This document shows, one piece after another, positions 16,230 through 27,113 of a DNA stretch of 64,000 nucleotides. This stretch comes from Telmatactis stephensoni (lineage: Eukaryota > Cnidaria > Anthozoa > Actiniaria > Isophelliidae): positions 2,727,001-2,791,000 of the forward strand of contig JALIZF010001940.1 of the NCBI GenBank assembly GCA_029948255.1, in the 5' to 3' direction. Below the pieces are notes generated by a model. It saw only the letters and a list, made by a program, of their open reading frames with translations, was not told where the DNA came from and ran no database searches. The number at the start of each line of letters is the position of its first letter. The first letter of the stretch is position 1. A program made the translations under genes and the position numbers.

Positions 16230-19200
16230 CAGTCAGTCAGTCAGTCAGTCAGTCAGTCAGTCAGTCAGTCAGTCAGTCAGTCAGTCAGTCAGTCAGTCAG
16301 TTAGTTAGTCCGTTAGTGTGTCCATCCGTCAGTCAGTCGTCAGTCCGTCCATCCGTCCGTCCGTCCATCAGTCAGTCAGTCAGTCAGTCAGTCAGTCAGT
16401 CAGTCAGTCAGTCAGTCAGTCAGTCAGTCAGTCAGTCAGTCAGTCAGTCAGTCAGTCAGTCAGTCAGTCAGTCAGTCAGTCAGTCAGTCAGTCAGTCAGT
16501 CAGTCAGTCAGTCAGTCCGTCCGTCAGTCAGTCAGTCCGTCAGTTAGTCCGTCCGTCCGTCAGTCAGTCCGTCAGTCCGTCCGTCAGTCAGTCAGCCAGT
16601 CGGTCACTCAGTTGGTCACTCAGTCAGTCCGTCCGTCCGTCCGTCTGTCCACCCGTCCGTCCGTCCGTCCGTCCGTCCGTCTGTCAGTGAGTCAGTGAGT
16701 CAGTCAGTCCCTTAACCATCATTTATTTTCTTCTAGATAAGACGAGCACGGGCAGCCAAAGAAGTGATATTATCAGGTGGAGCCATTAACTCGCCCCAGA
16801 TCCTTCTGCTTTCAGGGATTGGTGACGGCGATGAGTTGAGAAGGCACGGGATCCCTGTGGTATCTCACTTACCAGGGGTCGGTCAGAATTTGCAAGATCA
16901 TCCACAGACAGTTATAGAGCACGTGAGTATTGAGCTGTATTGAATAATAATAATAATAATCATCATCATCATCATCATCATCATAATGATGATGATGATA
17001 GAACAGAATGCTTGTTTTTAACAGGAGTGCATTCAACCCGTTGGTCTTCACAAATATCAGAAAGGCTTAAGAAAAATCTTTATTGGCGCTCAGTGGTTCC
17101 TTACCAAAGGGGGTCCCTGTGGTGCATCACACTTTGATGCTGGGGCCTTAATCAAGAGTAGCGATGATGTCCCTCATCCTGACATCCAACTTGATTTTCT
17201 ACCTTTGTGTGCGACGAAAGTAAATAACAAATATATCTCTCATGGACACGCCTACAAAGTAAGATCACGTGATTAGACATTTTATAATATGTATAAGAGC
17301 TGGGTAACTCTTTTCAAGTCACTCAGAGTGCTTTTAGTTTCACTGTTGCATAGTTGACGTTAATTAAATTAGATAAGTTATTTACTATTTTAGGTAACGT
17401 CACCTAAATTTGAATTCATGTGAAAACAGGTCGTTTCCTTCGGGGGGAGCGATAAGGTAAAATGCCTTGTTTCTGCGTTCTTTCTCTTGTAAATATGTTC
17501 ACTCATCGATAAATGGAGCCCCCCTGATTTGCTTGACTGTTGCTTTGACAGGCTTTTACTATATATTTTACTATTTCAAAATCAACTGCAAGCTACGGGA
17601 GCTTGTAGACTTCTTTTGAGCTTTGGTTTTGCTTTGTCAATTTGTCGGATATTAAAAAATTGCAAGAATTATTTTGTTTGCTTTCAATACAGCAGCTCCC
17701 CCCTAAAGCATTGTGGGTCATGTGAAAGCAGTGAATAGCTACGTCTCAAAATCAGCTACTAGCTAGAGAGGTCCCTAAAACTTCTCTTTTCACTGAAAGG
17801 AGCTTAAAGTTAACTGATCTTACCATACTATAGGTATCTGCCTCATTACAACGTCCAACAAGCAAAGGCTACATAAAACTCAAGACCCGTGACCCGCGGG
17901 ACCATCCCGAAATCCAGCCCAATTATTTATCTACTGAAAACGACTGGGATTTGTTAAGAAAGACTCTCAAAATAGCAAGACATGTTTTAAGTCAGGAGGC
18001 TTTAAAACCTTTCAGAGGGAAAGAACTATCTCCAGGTAATCATTTTCAAGGTTGATACGTCAATATGTACTGCGCATGATCGGAAAATTGGCGGGAAAAT
18101 GGTAGACGCGGTAGTACTTCGTATTTAAGTCTTTTGAAATAATTGACTTTGTTCAACTGATTCTTCATAATGGGGGACTTGCACAAACAGGTCACGTGAC
18201 CATATCTCCCCTAAATCAAGCAGCACCATCAAAATCAACGCCAGAAATAGAAAGAGCGACTCGATATTAGAAAAAGTGTCAGTTTCAACTCATAAGATGT
18301 AATACTTGGGCCGGTTGTACGAAGGGTGAATAGCGCTATCCAGCGGATAAATCCTTATCCAGCGGATAAAATCTATACAAAATCTATACAGTGGATATAA
18401 ACTCTTATCCGGTGGATAACTTTATCCAACCTTCGTACAACCGGGCCCAGGAGAAATGACAGTAAATATAAGATTGGATATTTTCTTAAGATTCATTTGG
18501 AAAAACGCAATAGATGGGAAGCTCGTGCCATCCAACGCCTTTGTGAATCTTAAGAAAATAGCTAATCTTGAATTTGCTGTAATTTTTTCCCTTATTCGTC
18601 TTATAAACTGAAACTTTTACTAATATTGAGATGCTCTCGAGTTCTCCATTGATTCTTCAAGCGTTTCTAATGGCTAAAAGGTACATTTCTACAGGAGCCC
18701 ACCACTAGAAGCGTCCAACTTACATATTAGGCCTTTGAAGGCGCGTTTGTCCTGACCAAGCTATTATTAGAACGCCAACCGTTACCATGGTGATGAATAT
18801 ATAACTGCATGGTTCACCACTGCTTTAGTTAAGTCTCCCTCCCCTCCCCTCCCCTCCCCTCCCCCTCCACTAGAGTCAGCGACGCAGTCTAAGTTTTTAA
18901 CACATTTCTAGCTTGTTATTTGCTTCATCAACACAATATCTTTTATCAGGAAAACACGTTCAAACTGACGAAGAGATTGACGAATTCATCCGGGACACTA
19001 CAACTACTAACTATCACCCATCGTGCACGTGCAAGATGGGTGATCCCTCTGACGTCATGGCTGTGGTGGATAGCGAGACACGTGTAATTGGCCTAGAGAA
19101 TTTACGAGTTGTTGACGCATCGGTCATACCTAGTATTGTCAGCGGTAATCTTAATGCGCCCACGATCATGATAGCGGAGAAAGCGGCAGACCATATCCTA

Positions 19201-19293
19201 GGAAACGAGCTGTTAGCCAAAGAATACGCACCTGTTTGCGAACTCGACGAAATACGTAGTCAAGGACGCCGTGTAAATAAGGCCGCTAACTGA
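13318..19293 (+). CDS. CHDH: Choline dehydrogenase-like GMC oxidoreductase, copy B (8 exons)
   Basis: Tandem paralogue of the gene at 1294, same strand, same exon layout. Exons: 13318-13601, 14703-14875, 15246-15422, 15932-16074, 16737-16922, 17025-17258, 17834-18035, 18950-19293. The first five exons and exon 7 equal the copy A lengths; exon 6 is one codon shorter and exon 8 nine bases longer. The product has 580 residues with the same FAD motif, both GMC signatures, the HPSCTCKMG histidine and the SGNLNAPT asparagine. I counted roughly 27 substitutions from copy A, clustered at the exon 5 end (HPQTVIEH here, HPLLYIAH in A) and in exon 6. Here the exon 3 end reads GFGPFD, closer to the family than GFGYVD in A. 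The longer C-terminus (ending VNKAAN) follows from a small indel. It appears functional. Intron insertions make it about 1.3 kb longer than copy A. Confidence 0.92.
15626..15709. mobile_element. 84-bp foldback MITE with exact 9-bp target duplication (intron 3, copy B)
   Basis: Perfect inverted arms of about 31 nt begin TAGCCTGCGTTGCTGGCG and end in the complement, with a loop of about 22 nt. TGCAGATAG occurs directly on both sides (15617-15625, 15710-15718). It has the same TAG...CTA termini and 9-bp duplication as the elements at 987 and 3744, but a different arm sequence. Copy A lacks it. Confidence 0.85.
16092..16718 (+). repeat. Expanded (CAGT)n tract filling intron 4 of copy B
   Basis: Long uninterrupted CAGT runs (about 16205-16300 and 16367-16515) with CCGT interruptions occupy almost the whole intron between donor GTGGGT and acceptor TTCTAG. 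The SVSQ-type frames are artefacts. Copy A has only short runs at this site. Confidence 0.95.
16942..16999 (+). repeat. (AAT)n(CAT)n(GAT)n tract in the 102-bp intron 5 of copy B
   Basis: AAT repeats, then CAT repeats, then GAT repeats. The CAT and GAT parts are complementary and can fold into a hairpin within a very short intron (16923-17024). Confidence 0.9.
18250..18645. mobile_element. Inverted-repeat element of about 400 bp in intron 7 of copy B
   Basis: CGATATTAGAAAAAGTGTCA near 18262 is mirrored near 18610-18640, and AGATTGGATATTTTCTTAAG near 18469 is mirrored at 18546-18570. A separate MITE lies inside the left part. Copy A intron 7 is only 148 bp and has none of this. Confidence 0.5.
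18306..18449. mobile_element. MITE with TTGTACGAAGG termini
   Basis: The left end TGGGCCGGTTGTACGAAGG is mirrored by CCTTCGTACAACCGGGCCCA. The interior carries four GGATAA/TTATCC motifs. This terminus type is widespread in animal genomes; its class is not resolved here. Confidence 0.7.
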
Positions 19294-19367
19294 AACTAAG
19301 TTGGTACAAAAAATCAACGATATTTAATAGGGATGTTTGGTAGGTTGGTACTTTTGAGCATGACTTT

Positions 19368-19482
19368 TAGACCCTGTTCACACTACCGTTCTAGATCGAC
19401 CTGAGTTCGATCCAGCTTAAAGCGATGTACTAGACTGGATCGATCTCAGATCGATCTAATGCTGTAGTGTGAACGGGGCCTT
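19368..19482. mobile_element. MITE with GTTCACACTAC termini
   Basis: CCCTGTTCACACTACCGTTC at the left mirrors GCTGTAGTGTGAACGGGGCC at the right. Internal TCGATC blocks are also palindromic. It lies about 75 bp past the stop of copy B, so it may sit in the 3' UTR. Confidence 0.65.
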
Positions 19483-19772
19483 AATTTTCTGAGTGTAAAA
19501 CGGACCGCGCCGTGCCGTGGCCGTGTCATCGCACCATTTTGTCTGTAAAAACATTGAAATTCATGCCGTAACCGTGCCGTGTCCTGACTTTTGAAAAACA
19601 CAAAAAAGCTGGAAAAAGGTGGCTCGCTCCCAGTCTCCCCTCAATGCTCACTCCCATTTTCCCTCGGACAATTTATTTTATTTTTAAAGCTATTTTTTCA
19701 TTCATTTTCGTGCTTTTTTTAAAGGTTTTTTGTGTTTTTCAAAAGAAAAAAGTTAGGCTCCAACTATTCCAT

Positions 19773-20657
19773 TAGAGACCTTAAGAATGACGTTTAAGGC
19801 AAACCGCTAACGACAAACGGCAAAAAGTGACTGATTTTGATTTTATATTTTACTCTTATCCTTAAATCAATCCAACAAGCAAATAAAGAACATATCTCTT
19901 AACAACAGAAAATACAAATATCTTCACTTAAGTGTATAGGCTCAGTTTTCAGCCGTCGGGGTTTCGTGCGCGTGCGTGGTTTCGTACTCTCCCCCGTGAC
20001 GGCTGGGCGCGTGAGCTGAAAGTCTTGTCTGTGACGCAACGCATTATCTGTCAAATCAAGGGCAAGAGGTCAAAGTAGTTGTCTGTGTAAATCTATAAAT
20101 TTGATGAATTTACGAACTTTTTTGACCTCCATTGTCCGTTAAAAAGCGTGCACTTTGTGTACGAGAGAAAATCAAGTTATTTATGAGACTTCATATAACA
20201 GTTGTTTGGTGAAAACATTGAGAGCAACTCAGTTATTGACATTTTGATTATTGATCAACTGGGAGTATCAAATTCTCGACCGCTGAAATAAATTTCTTCA
20301 GTCTAGCTTTTCAGACAACAATTTTGAATTCCCGGTTTGACTTATCACCTTTGTTAATATCTCCATGTGAAAACGTACTTCAGACCGAAAGAAATCATTC
20401 AAAATCACGAAGAAAGCGTTTGGTGGTTACAATGGAATTTTAATTTATGCCCCTTGAAAATCGAGGGGCAGATTGCTGATTGGTCTAGCCAAACAATGCT
20501 TAGTCCACGCGCCCAGCCGTCACGGGGGAGAGTATCGCGGGCGCACGAAACCCCGACGGCTGAAAACTGAGCCTATTAAGTGTACAGACGGCTGAGGACA
20601 GACGGCTAAAGTTTGACGGTTGCCGTTTGCTGTAAACATCAATCTTAAGGTCTCTAT
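19773..20657. mobile_element. Inverted-repeat element hosting the 639-bp insertion
   Basis: AGAGACCTTAAGAATGACGT at 19773 is mirrored by CATCAATCTTAAGGTCTCT ending near 20655; AAACGGC/GCCGTTT pairs lie further in. Without the nested element it would be about 240 bp. Confidence 0.55.
19937..20575. mobile_element. 639-bp MULE-like element with exact 9-bp target duplication
   Basis: Terminal inverted repeats of roughly 75 nt begin TAGGCTCAGTTTTCAGCCGT and end in the complement ending CTGAGCCTA. TTAAGTGTA lies directly on both sides (19928-19936, 20576-20584). Long terminal repeats with a 9-bp duplication are the hallmark of Mutator-like elements. There is no transposase, so it is non-autonomous. 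TAG...CTA ends link it to the small foldbacks at 987, 3744 and 15626. Confidence 0.8.
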
Positions 20658-20872
20658 TTTTTATTGGTAAGTTGATTCGGTTTTTGAGTTATTTATCTAA
20701 CGAATTGTTTGAAAGGTTAAAACTATATTAAAAACAAACGAACAAAAAAAGTAAAGGTAAAAGCTAAAGCACTATATTTAATGTCAGAAGTTCCTTCAGC
20801 TAGAAGCTAGTCTCCCAGGAAGCCGACGGTGCGCTCATTCTACCCCCCCCCTGTTTCCATCGGTGCTCCGTT

Positions 20873-21240
20873 AGGGATTAAGTTCAAAATTGAGGAATGT
20901 TGTATTATTTCTCCACATTTGTTTGAAAGTTTGGCTTGAAAAATTGGTTACAACATCTTAACTCCGAGGAAACTTTGAGCTGTTTTGCAACGGTTCAGCG
21001 AGTGCATATATTTACACAAGGGATCGAAGACAGCTTTCTGGGAGGTGGCTGAAAATGCCACTTAACGTCTATAAACCTTTCAGTTAACTGCGTAATGACA
21101 TAAATATATACGAATTCTCTTTAGTAAAGAAGTATTACTTTGAAATATTGACAGAGAATTAGTAGAAGAAAATCGACGTTTTCAAAGCATCGATTAAGCT
21201 GGAATTAAAGCAGCAGTTGGCTGATCATAAAGAGGGAGAC
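20873..21240. repeat. Direct repeat, left copy
   Basis: From AGGGATTAAGTTCAAAATTG onward this matches 21437-21745 with small indels. The right copy lies inside the 985-bp element, so the left copy is probably a remnant of a related element. Confidence 0.75.
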
Positions 21241-21319
21241 GACAGGCAAAATTGTACTTTTTTGCTAAGAAGGGGGAGGGGCTGGTGCACATTTTTGCTA
21301 GTCTGGAGCCGTTGTGGTG

Positions 21320-22304
21320 CACAGGGATTCCCAGACCTTAACAGTTTGGGCTTCCTGTGGTCTTTTAATTTTACCAAAGAATGTATGAAACAATATTCAA
21401 GTAAAGATATCTCATGAAAAAAGCCTTAATTTACTTGGGATTAAGTTCAAAATTGAGGAATGTTGTATTATTTCTCCAAATTTGTGAAAGTTTGGCTTGA
21501 AAATTAACATCTTAACTCCGAGGAAACTTTGAGCTGTTTTGCAACGGTTCAGCGAGTGCATATATTTACACAAGGGAAGACAGCTTTTTGGGAGGTCGCT
21601 GAAAATGCCACTTAACGTCTTAACTGCGTAATGACATAAATATATACGAATTCTCTTTAGTAAAGAAGTATTACTTTGAAATATTGACAGAGAATTAGTA
21701 GGAGAAAATCGACGTTTTCAAAGCATCAATTAAGCAGCAGTTGACTGATCACACAGGAGGTAGATGACAGGCAAAATTGGATCCAAAATTCTTTCAGTCG
21801 AATTATATTTCAGTGTAAAGCTTTCTTGCGTTTTACAAAATTGCTCTACTTCAGATTCTTTAAGGACACTACCCTCCTTCGAATTAAGATTTTTGACAAT
21901 CCATTCTAGTAGAAATTAACATGCCGGCTAAGTTCTCCGGCAGTGGAATATATATGTAAATCAGTACAAATTAATGTGCCTCTCCCCCACCCCCTATAAG
22001 TGATCAGCCAACTGCTGCTCTTCTACTGAAATTTTAATTAAAAGCGAACGAGTGTCTTCCCTTGTGTAAATATATAACTTAGAAGAATTTTGTTTTGATA
22101 AACTGCTTGAAAAGCATATTTGAAGATAAGGAACTGAACGTGAACGGATAACTAAACAAGGTATTTCTTTTGTTTAAGAGCTTTATTTCAGGTTTTAAGA
22201 CACGTTTTCGGCAAGAAATGTTTGGTTCTTTGATGCTTTTATCGCACAATCTACCGTTGAAGGCCACAGGAAGCCCAAACTGTTAAGGTCTGGGAATCCC
22301 TGTG
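21320..22304. mobile_element. 985-bp DNA transposon, 41-bp TIRs, 8-bp target duplication
   Basis: The 41-nt ends 21320-21360 and 22264-22304 are perfect inverted repeats starting CACAGGGATTCCCAGACC. TTGTGGTG lies directly on both sides (21312-21319, 22305-22312). The inner TIR edge TTTGGGCTTCCTGTGG resembles TTTTGGGTTTCCTGTG in the TIR of the 6.47-kb element at 23978, so the two look related. Termini of the CANRG kind with 8-bp duplications would suit the P superfamily; this is from memory and unproven. It encodes no transposase. Confidence 0.85.
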
Positions 22305-22357
22305 TTGTGGTGTCACAGGTTTGGAACAGTTTTTGAGGTTTGAACAATGAGCGGTTT

Positions 22358-22735
22358 TTATCTTGTTGAGCTTTCTGTGATTCGCTGAATTTTACTGATG
22401 TTGATATGATCAGCAAAGTCGACCTTCTTAAATAATTTCCTCTTGAGCTTTCCCAGATATGAAGCATTGGCCACAAGTCTGTAATCCACAGGGATTTCAA
22501 CTCCTTTTCCTTTCCCTGCATTGAGCCTATTTCCAATGCATTCTGCCTCAAGCTCTCCAAAATCATTTAGGAACTTATGAAAGAGCCTCGATAATTCCTT
22601 TGGTACACGTCCAACTAGGTTTCCATCTTGGTTTTTGACCGCCACAGCATATTTGTCGTGAGAATTGTCGAGCTCCATTTCGCATCGAATTTCGCATGCC
22701 AATATTTCACCAATCCGAACAGATGCATTATCAAG
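22358..22735 (-). pseudogene. HIRAN-like domain fragment
   Basis: The reverse-strand frame reads through a domain-like stretch. It opens with SVRIGEILACEIRCEMELDN, then HDKYAVAVKNQDGNLVGRVP, then KELSRLF and VEIPVDYRLVA. The pattern E.DN.HDKYAVAV followed by GxVPKELSRLF resembles HIRAN domains, which bind DNA ends in helicases and also occur in expanded cnidarian families. The frame has a stop shortly upstream near a possible acceptor (TAG at about 22740), so it is one exon or a gene fragment. The 985-bp transposon lies 45 bp past its end. Whether it is expressed is unknown. Confidence 0.5.
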
Positions 22736-22739
22736 CTTC

Positions 22740-23060
22740 TATATACATTTCAAACATATTCAGGTTTCCTCTCTTCAATTAAAGTAAGTTTGAAAGACAA
22801 AAGAGATATCTAATAATGAGTGCACACTTGTGCTAGATGACCTGGATGTGGTGGATACGAGAAAGCAAGATGGTGACAAAACCTGACAACAGGAAAGGAA
22901 GCAGCTCAGAAAGTCATACACAATTGAATACAAGCAAAGACTCTTGAACGTCTCGACCTTTTCAGTGAACTTAAGGTTAAAAGAAGTGGGAAAAGGTTGC
23001 AGAAGAACGACGAGTTAGCAATTAAGTCGCTTGTTGTAAAATGGAACAAAAACAGGAGTA
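22740..23060. other. No gene recognised
   Basis: AT-rich DNA upstream of the HIRAN-like fragment. Nothing supports a promoter or further exon. Confidence 0.35.
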
Positions 23061-23977
23061 AGATCACAGTCTTGAATCAAAAAAAGCAGTTGAAGCTTTG
23101 TATCTATACATCATAAGAATATTTTGATTACGAGATACAAGCGATCAAATATCTTCATTGTTTGGTGTGAAATGTATGGGTCCGCCATCTTGGTGCACAA
23201 CCTTTGTACACCAACATGGCGGACAGTAACACGAAGGACCAAAGTCACGTTAATATCGCTACAATTCGTGTTTTCTATGCAAATAAAACAAAACACCAAA
23301 ACAAACTTATTTATCATTTACAAAGTTAAAGTCGTACGATTTGATTCACATGTGCCTATATTTCTGTATCTTTACGATATACGTGACAGTGTTGCGTGAC
23401 AGAAATTGACTCGCAATAAATCGAAAACCATTCATCGAATGAACTCAGTTTTTTGTGTGAGGACTTTACTTAATGATATAAATAAAATATCTAGGAAACA
23501 GTGTCGTGAGATAAATAGTTTAGATTTTAGCTTTTTGATGACGTCACATGAGTATGCAAAGAGAAATGGGGCAAAGTTATTGACGACAGAAGCTAAACTC
23601 GAAGGCTTAGACTTCCTTTAAGTCTCCAAGAAATCGAATGAGCGCAACTTTGGCTTCCTCCATGCAAGAATGCTACCACTGCCAAAGGCTTTTATTATCA
23701 AATAAATCAATTTTGCTTCTTCTCAGCGCGAACCGTGGGAATTGAAAAATATTGATGTTGGTCTAAAAGTTCGACATTTTTTGTGACAAATCGTTGAATG
23801 GCGTTCAATGGACTAGTATAGTAGTAGATTTGAACAAGGAAGTCAACATGCAGGTTCAAAAGCTGAGCTGAAATTTTCAATAGAGAAAAGATTTACAACA
23901 ACTAAAATAATATTAAGTCTTAATTAACTGGTATCCACAGGCCTGAACATATTCCATTTTTATTTTCTATATTCAAC
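23060..23977. repeat. Interspersed repeat, left part of host copy 1
   Basis: Segments match, in order, 55425-55650, about 58025-58075, 59615-59745 and 60280-60440. The host repeat is interrupted here at 23978 by a 6.47-kb transposon and resumes at 30446. It includes a palindrome CCGCCATCTTGGTG...CACCAACATGGCGG at 23180-23223. Confidence 0.7.
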
Positions 23978-24106
23978 CACAGGGAGCCCGGCTTTTAAGA
24001 GTCGTAAATGAACGAATAAATCAATTAGTATTTTGGGTTTCCTGTGTTGAGATTTGAAACGAGACGCTAATAACAGTTACGATTACCGGAAACTCTCCAT
24101 TATTAG

Positions 24107-24172
24107 TAGTCTCCCTCGCAGCCGTGTTTAGCCTTTCCGAGGGAGCGTTGCGTGACGAGGCTAAACACGGCT
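24107..24172. mobile_element. Truncated foldback MITE (CGCAGCCGTG type)
   Basis: TAGTCTCCCTCGCAGCCGTG at the left and GGCTAAACACGGCT at the right are inverted, but the right outer arm is missing. It is related to the elements at 987 and 3744. Confidence 0.6.
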
Positions 24173-24648
24173 AGTAACCTGATAGGAGATTACATGGGGT
24201 AACTTGAGAGCAGTTTGAAATTCAAATCTAACGTATCAGTGTAACGCACTCTCTTTAGTAACAGTCAATAAGAGAGAAGGGCTGAAACAAATTTCAGTGC
24301 CAATTGTGAAACCCCTGTTAAAATTATTCATCGGAGTTGTTTGCCGGCATATAAGACACCAAACGATCACCTGATAAATAAACCTAATGACTGCATGTCT
24401 CATTGATAGAAAATAATAATATATGGCTTAAAAAACTGTGTTATCTGGAAGCCTTGCTTTAAATTTATGTGCGCCAGTAGTTGATGGGACCAGTAAGCTC
24501 TGGAAACGTGACCTTTCTGGTAAATGTCCACTTTCAAACAATAGACTTGACTGTTACTAAAGAGAGTGCGTTACACTGATACGTTAGATTTGAATTTCAA
24601 ACTGCTCTCAAGTTACCCATGTAATCTCCTATCAGGTTACTGGCAGTT
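24173..24648. repeat. Inverted repeat pair of about 95 bp
   Basis: 24173-24270 and 24545-24648 are inverted copies (CCTGATAGGAGATTACATGG and its complement, ending in opposed ACTAAAGAGAGTGCGTTAC). The pair lies inside the left end of the 6.47-kb element. TTACGATTACCG/AAACTCTCC near 24077 recurs near 24655, consistent with a nested insertion. Confidence 0.75.
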
Positions 24649-24999
24649 ACGACTACCGAAAACTCTCCACTCAGAGGAGGATGGACACTTCCCACGTGAT
24701 ACGTTAGACCAATCAAACTTGCTCCTTCAAGGCGGTTCTGGCGTGACAGATTATTCACTCGAAATACATACAAAGGCGATAAATACGGAATTTTTCTTTT
24801 GAATTTAGTTGAAACTTTGCAATTTAAGTCTTCAGAATCAATGTTGAGTTAGCATGTAGGCATTCTGTCTGCGCATGCGTCAGTTGACCCGACAACAAAA
24901 TGGCGGACGATCAATTGCTACAAAAATATCGAGAACTTCACTGAGAAATTATCCAGGAAAAAAGTCTGAAATCATGTTATACTCGAACCAATAGAAAGA

Positions 25000-26754
25000 A
25001 TGTTGATTCAAATATCTTAAACATGTTTTGAAGTCACAAGGAAGTGGGTCTTGATTAGAATAAAATGCCTATAGTCTGAACCATGCAAGCGTATGATTCT
25101 TTCGACTTCAAGTTTACAACAATATGACTCTTATATGGCCAGTATTTTCCTATTTTACAGACAAGAAGTGTTTCTACAAACCATTCTTCCTCATCTACAA
25201 TTCAAGATTTCTTTGATTTGTATTTGAAGTCGCATTTGAATTTCTGTTCAATTTCTCAGGCTGAGTGGTCTCCTGCATAGCTTTCCATGCACTGCTCAAA
25301 CAACTAATCACTTGTCAGTTGCAATATATATTCCTACAATAAGTCCGCTGTCCTCCTGCCATAATAGCAGAAAGAAAGAATCTGTAGGAAGGATGAGAAG
25401 AGAAAAAAGGACAATTTATTGAAAATTAACAAAATAAATTACTGTTCATTCAATCACCATTTCAATTTATAATAGCTCAGATACATTGTTAGACTTGAAT
25501 GAAATTACCATATTGAAGTAAAGGAGTCGCTCACTCACTCACTCACACATAATTCTTAAACTCGTTATAGGTGGTTGATTAAAATAAAGTAGCCATGCAA
25601 CTACCACCAACTGATATTCATCTTTGAGTACACCCGATTTATGAGGAAGCTAAAGTTTTGACTGGTACTGTGGCAATATTGTAATGATGTATAAGGTCAA
25701 TAAGGGGATTTTTACAAAAGAAACAGGAGTCTGAATGTAGTGTCTTAATCTCTGAAGTGGCCATTAACATTATTGAATGTCAAATATTTGTCAAATGAAA
25801 AAGCACGTAAAGTCTAGATGAAATGTAAGAAATCCAACCTAACTTACAGCACAACAAACTGTGACCATTGTTAATGTACAATTCACATACTTTTTGTCAC
25901 CTTCCAATTAGTGTTCAGATAAGAGACGAGATAAATAATCCTCCAATGATGATTGGATGATTGGTCAGTCAAAAGTATGTGAATACATTATAGCTTGTCA
26001 TACTTTTGGGCTTTGTGCTGTAAGATGGAATCAGTTGTCACTTGAAACAAATTGGAGATAAATTATGATGTATTTATTGCTGAATTTTGACTAAAAATCT
26101 ATCAAATTGTTCACACATGTATTTATATATGATGTTTTCAGGAGTGCTAAATGGCAATGCTCAATTATTTTTACAATGTTTTTAGCAAATTTGTGTTGTG
26201 CAAGATTGGCAAGCAAAATACAGTTAAAAATTAAATAGTGTATGATTCCTTTCGTATGCCTATTTACCAGTCCCTAGTCTTGAAGTGTAACAGGTTCTAT
26301 AGAAAAACAATTCTGCATTTAGAAAGGTCAAATTACTCTCTAATATGGGCTTCTTTACTGTACAAGATAATAATCAAAAGAAATATTCTGGAGGAGCAGC
26401 AGTGCTCATTGTGCCATCAGACAAGTCCATGATTTTATGCAGTTAAATTTGTTTATTTGAAAGTCATTCCCCCATGGTCAGAGTGGATCAGGAATCATTG
26501 CTGCTGGTAATACTGGCACACTCATTGGTTTTATTCAGTTTTTGGAGATGATGGCCATACAAGACTGGTAGCACGTCCAAATTAAGAGGATGCAACTTAT
26601 CAGTTCTGCAATTAATATAAACATATTATAATTATATTATTATTATTATTATCCTGTGCTAACACTGACAAACAAAAAAGTATCAAAAAATACATAAATT
26701 ATGCATTTTCAATAGTAACTGCAGTAAACTTCCTTGGGAGCTAGGATAGCAAAA
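25000..26754. other. AT-rich interior of the 6.47-kb element
   Basis: No coding frame with recognisable domains. An ATT microsatellite lies near 26630-26651 and CACT repeats near 25531-25547. Confidence 0.4.
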
Positions 26755-26936
26755 GTACAACACAATGTAGCACAGCACATGTTGGAATTTTTTATATTTT
26801 TTAGTAGCAAGTGCAAATTACCAACATATGTAACAGAGCAATTAGGTACAACACAATGTAGCACAGCACATGTTGGAATTTTTTATATTTTTTAGTAGCA
26901 AGTGCAAATTACCAACATATGTAACAATTAGGTAAT
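26755..26936. repeat. 91-bp tandem duplication
   Basis: The unit starting GTACAACACAATGTAGCACA occurs at 26755 and again at 26846 almost unchanged, so the duplication is young. Confidence 0.9.
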
Positions 26937-27113
26937 CCAAGATCCACGCAATTAAATATTACTAAAAACAAATGCTTTTTTTAAATACAACAGTAAGTAT
27001 GTCCAATATGTATACTGCATAATTATCCGGTGATAAAAAATTCTGAACACTCAAGAATAACGCCTCGAATAATTTTTTGGTTTCAATTTTTTTACCATGT
27101 TGGTTTATGTCAC

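Noticed and set aside
15925..16698. SVSQSVSQ frames of about 125 codons
   Set aside because: Translations of the (CAGT)n intron tract; only the first part (15932-16074) is a real exon.
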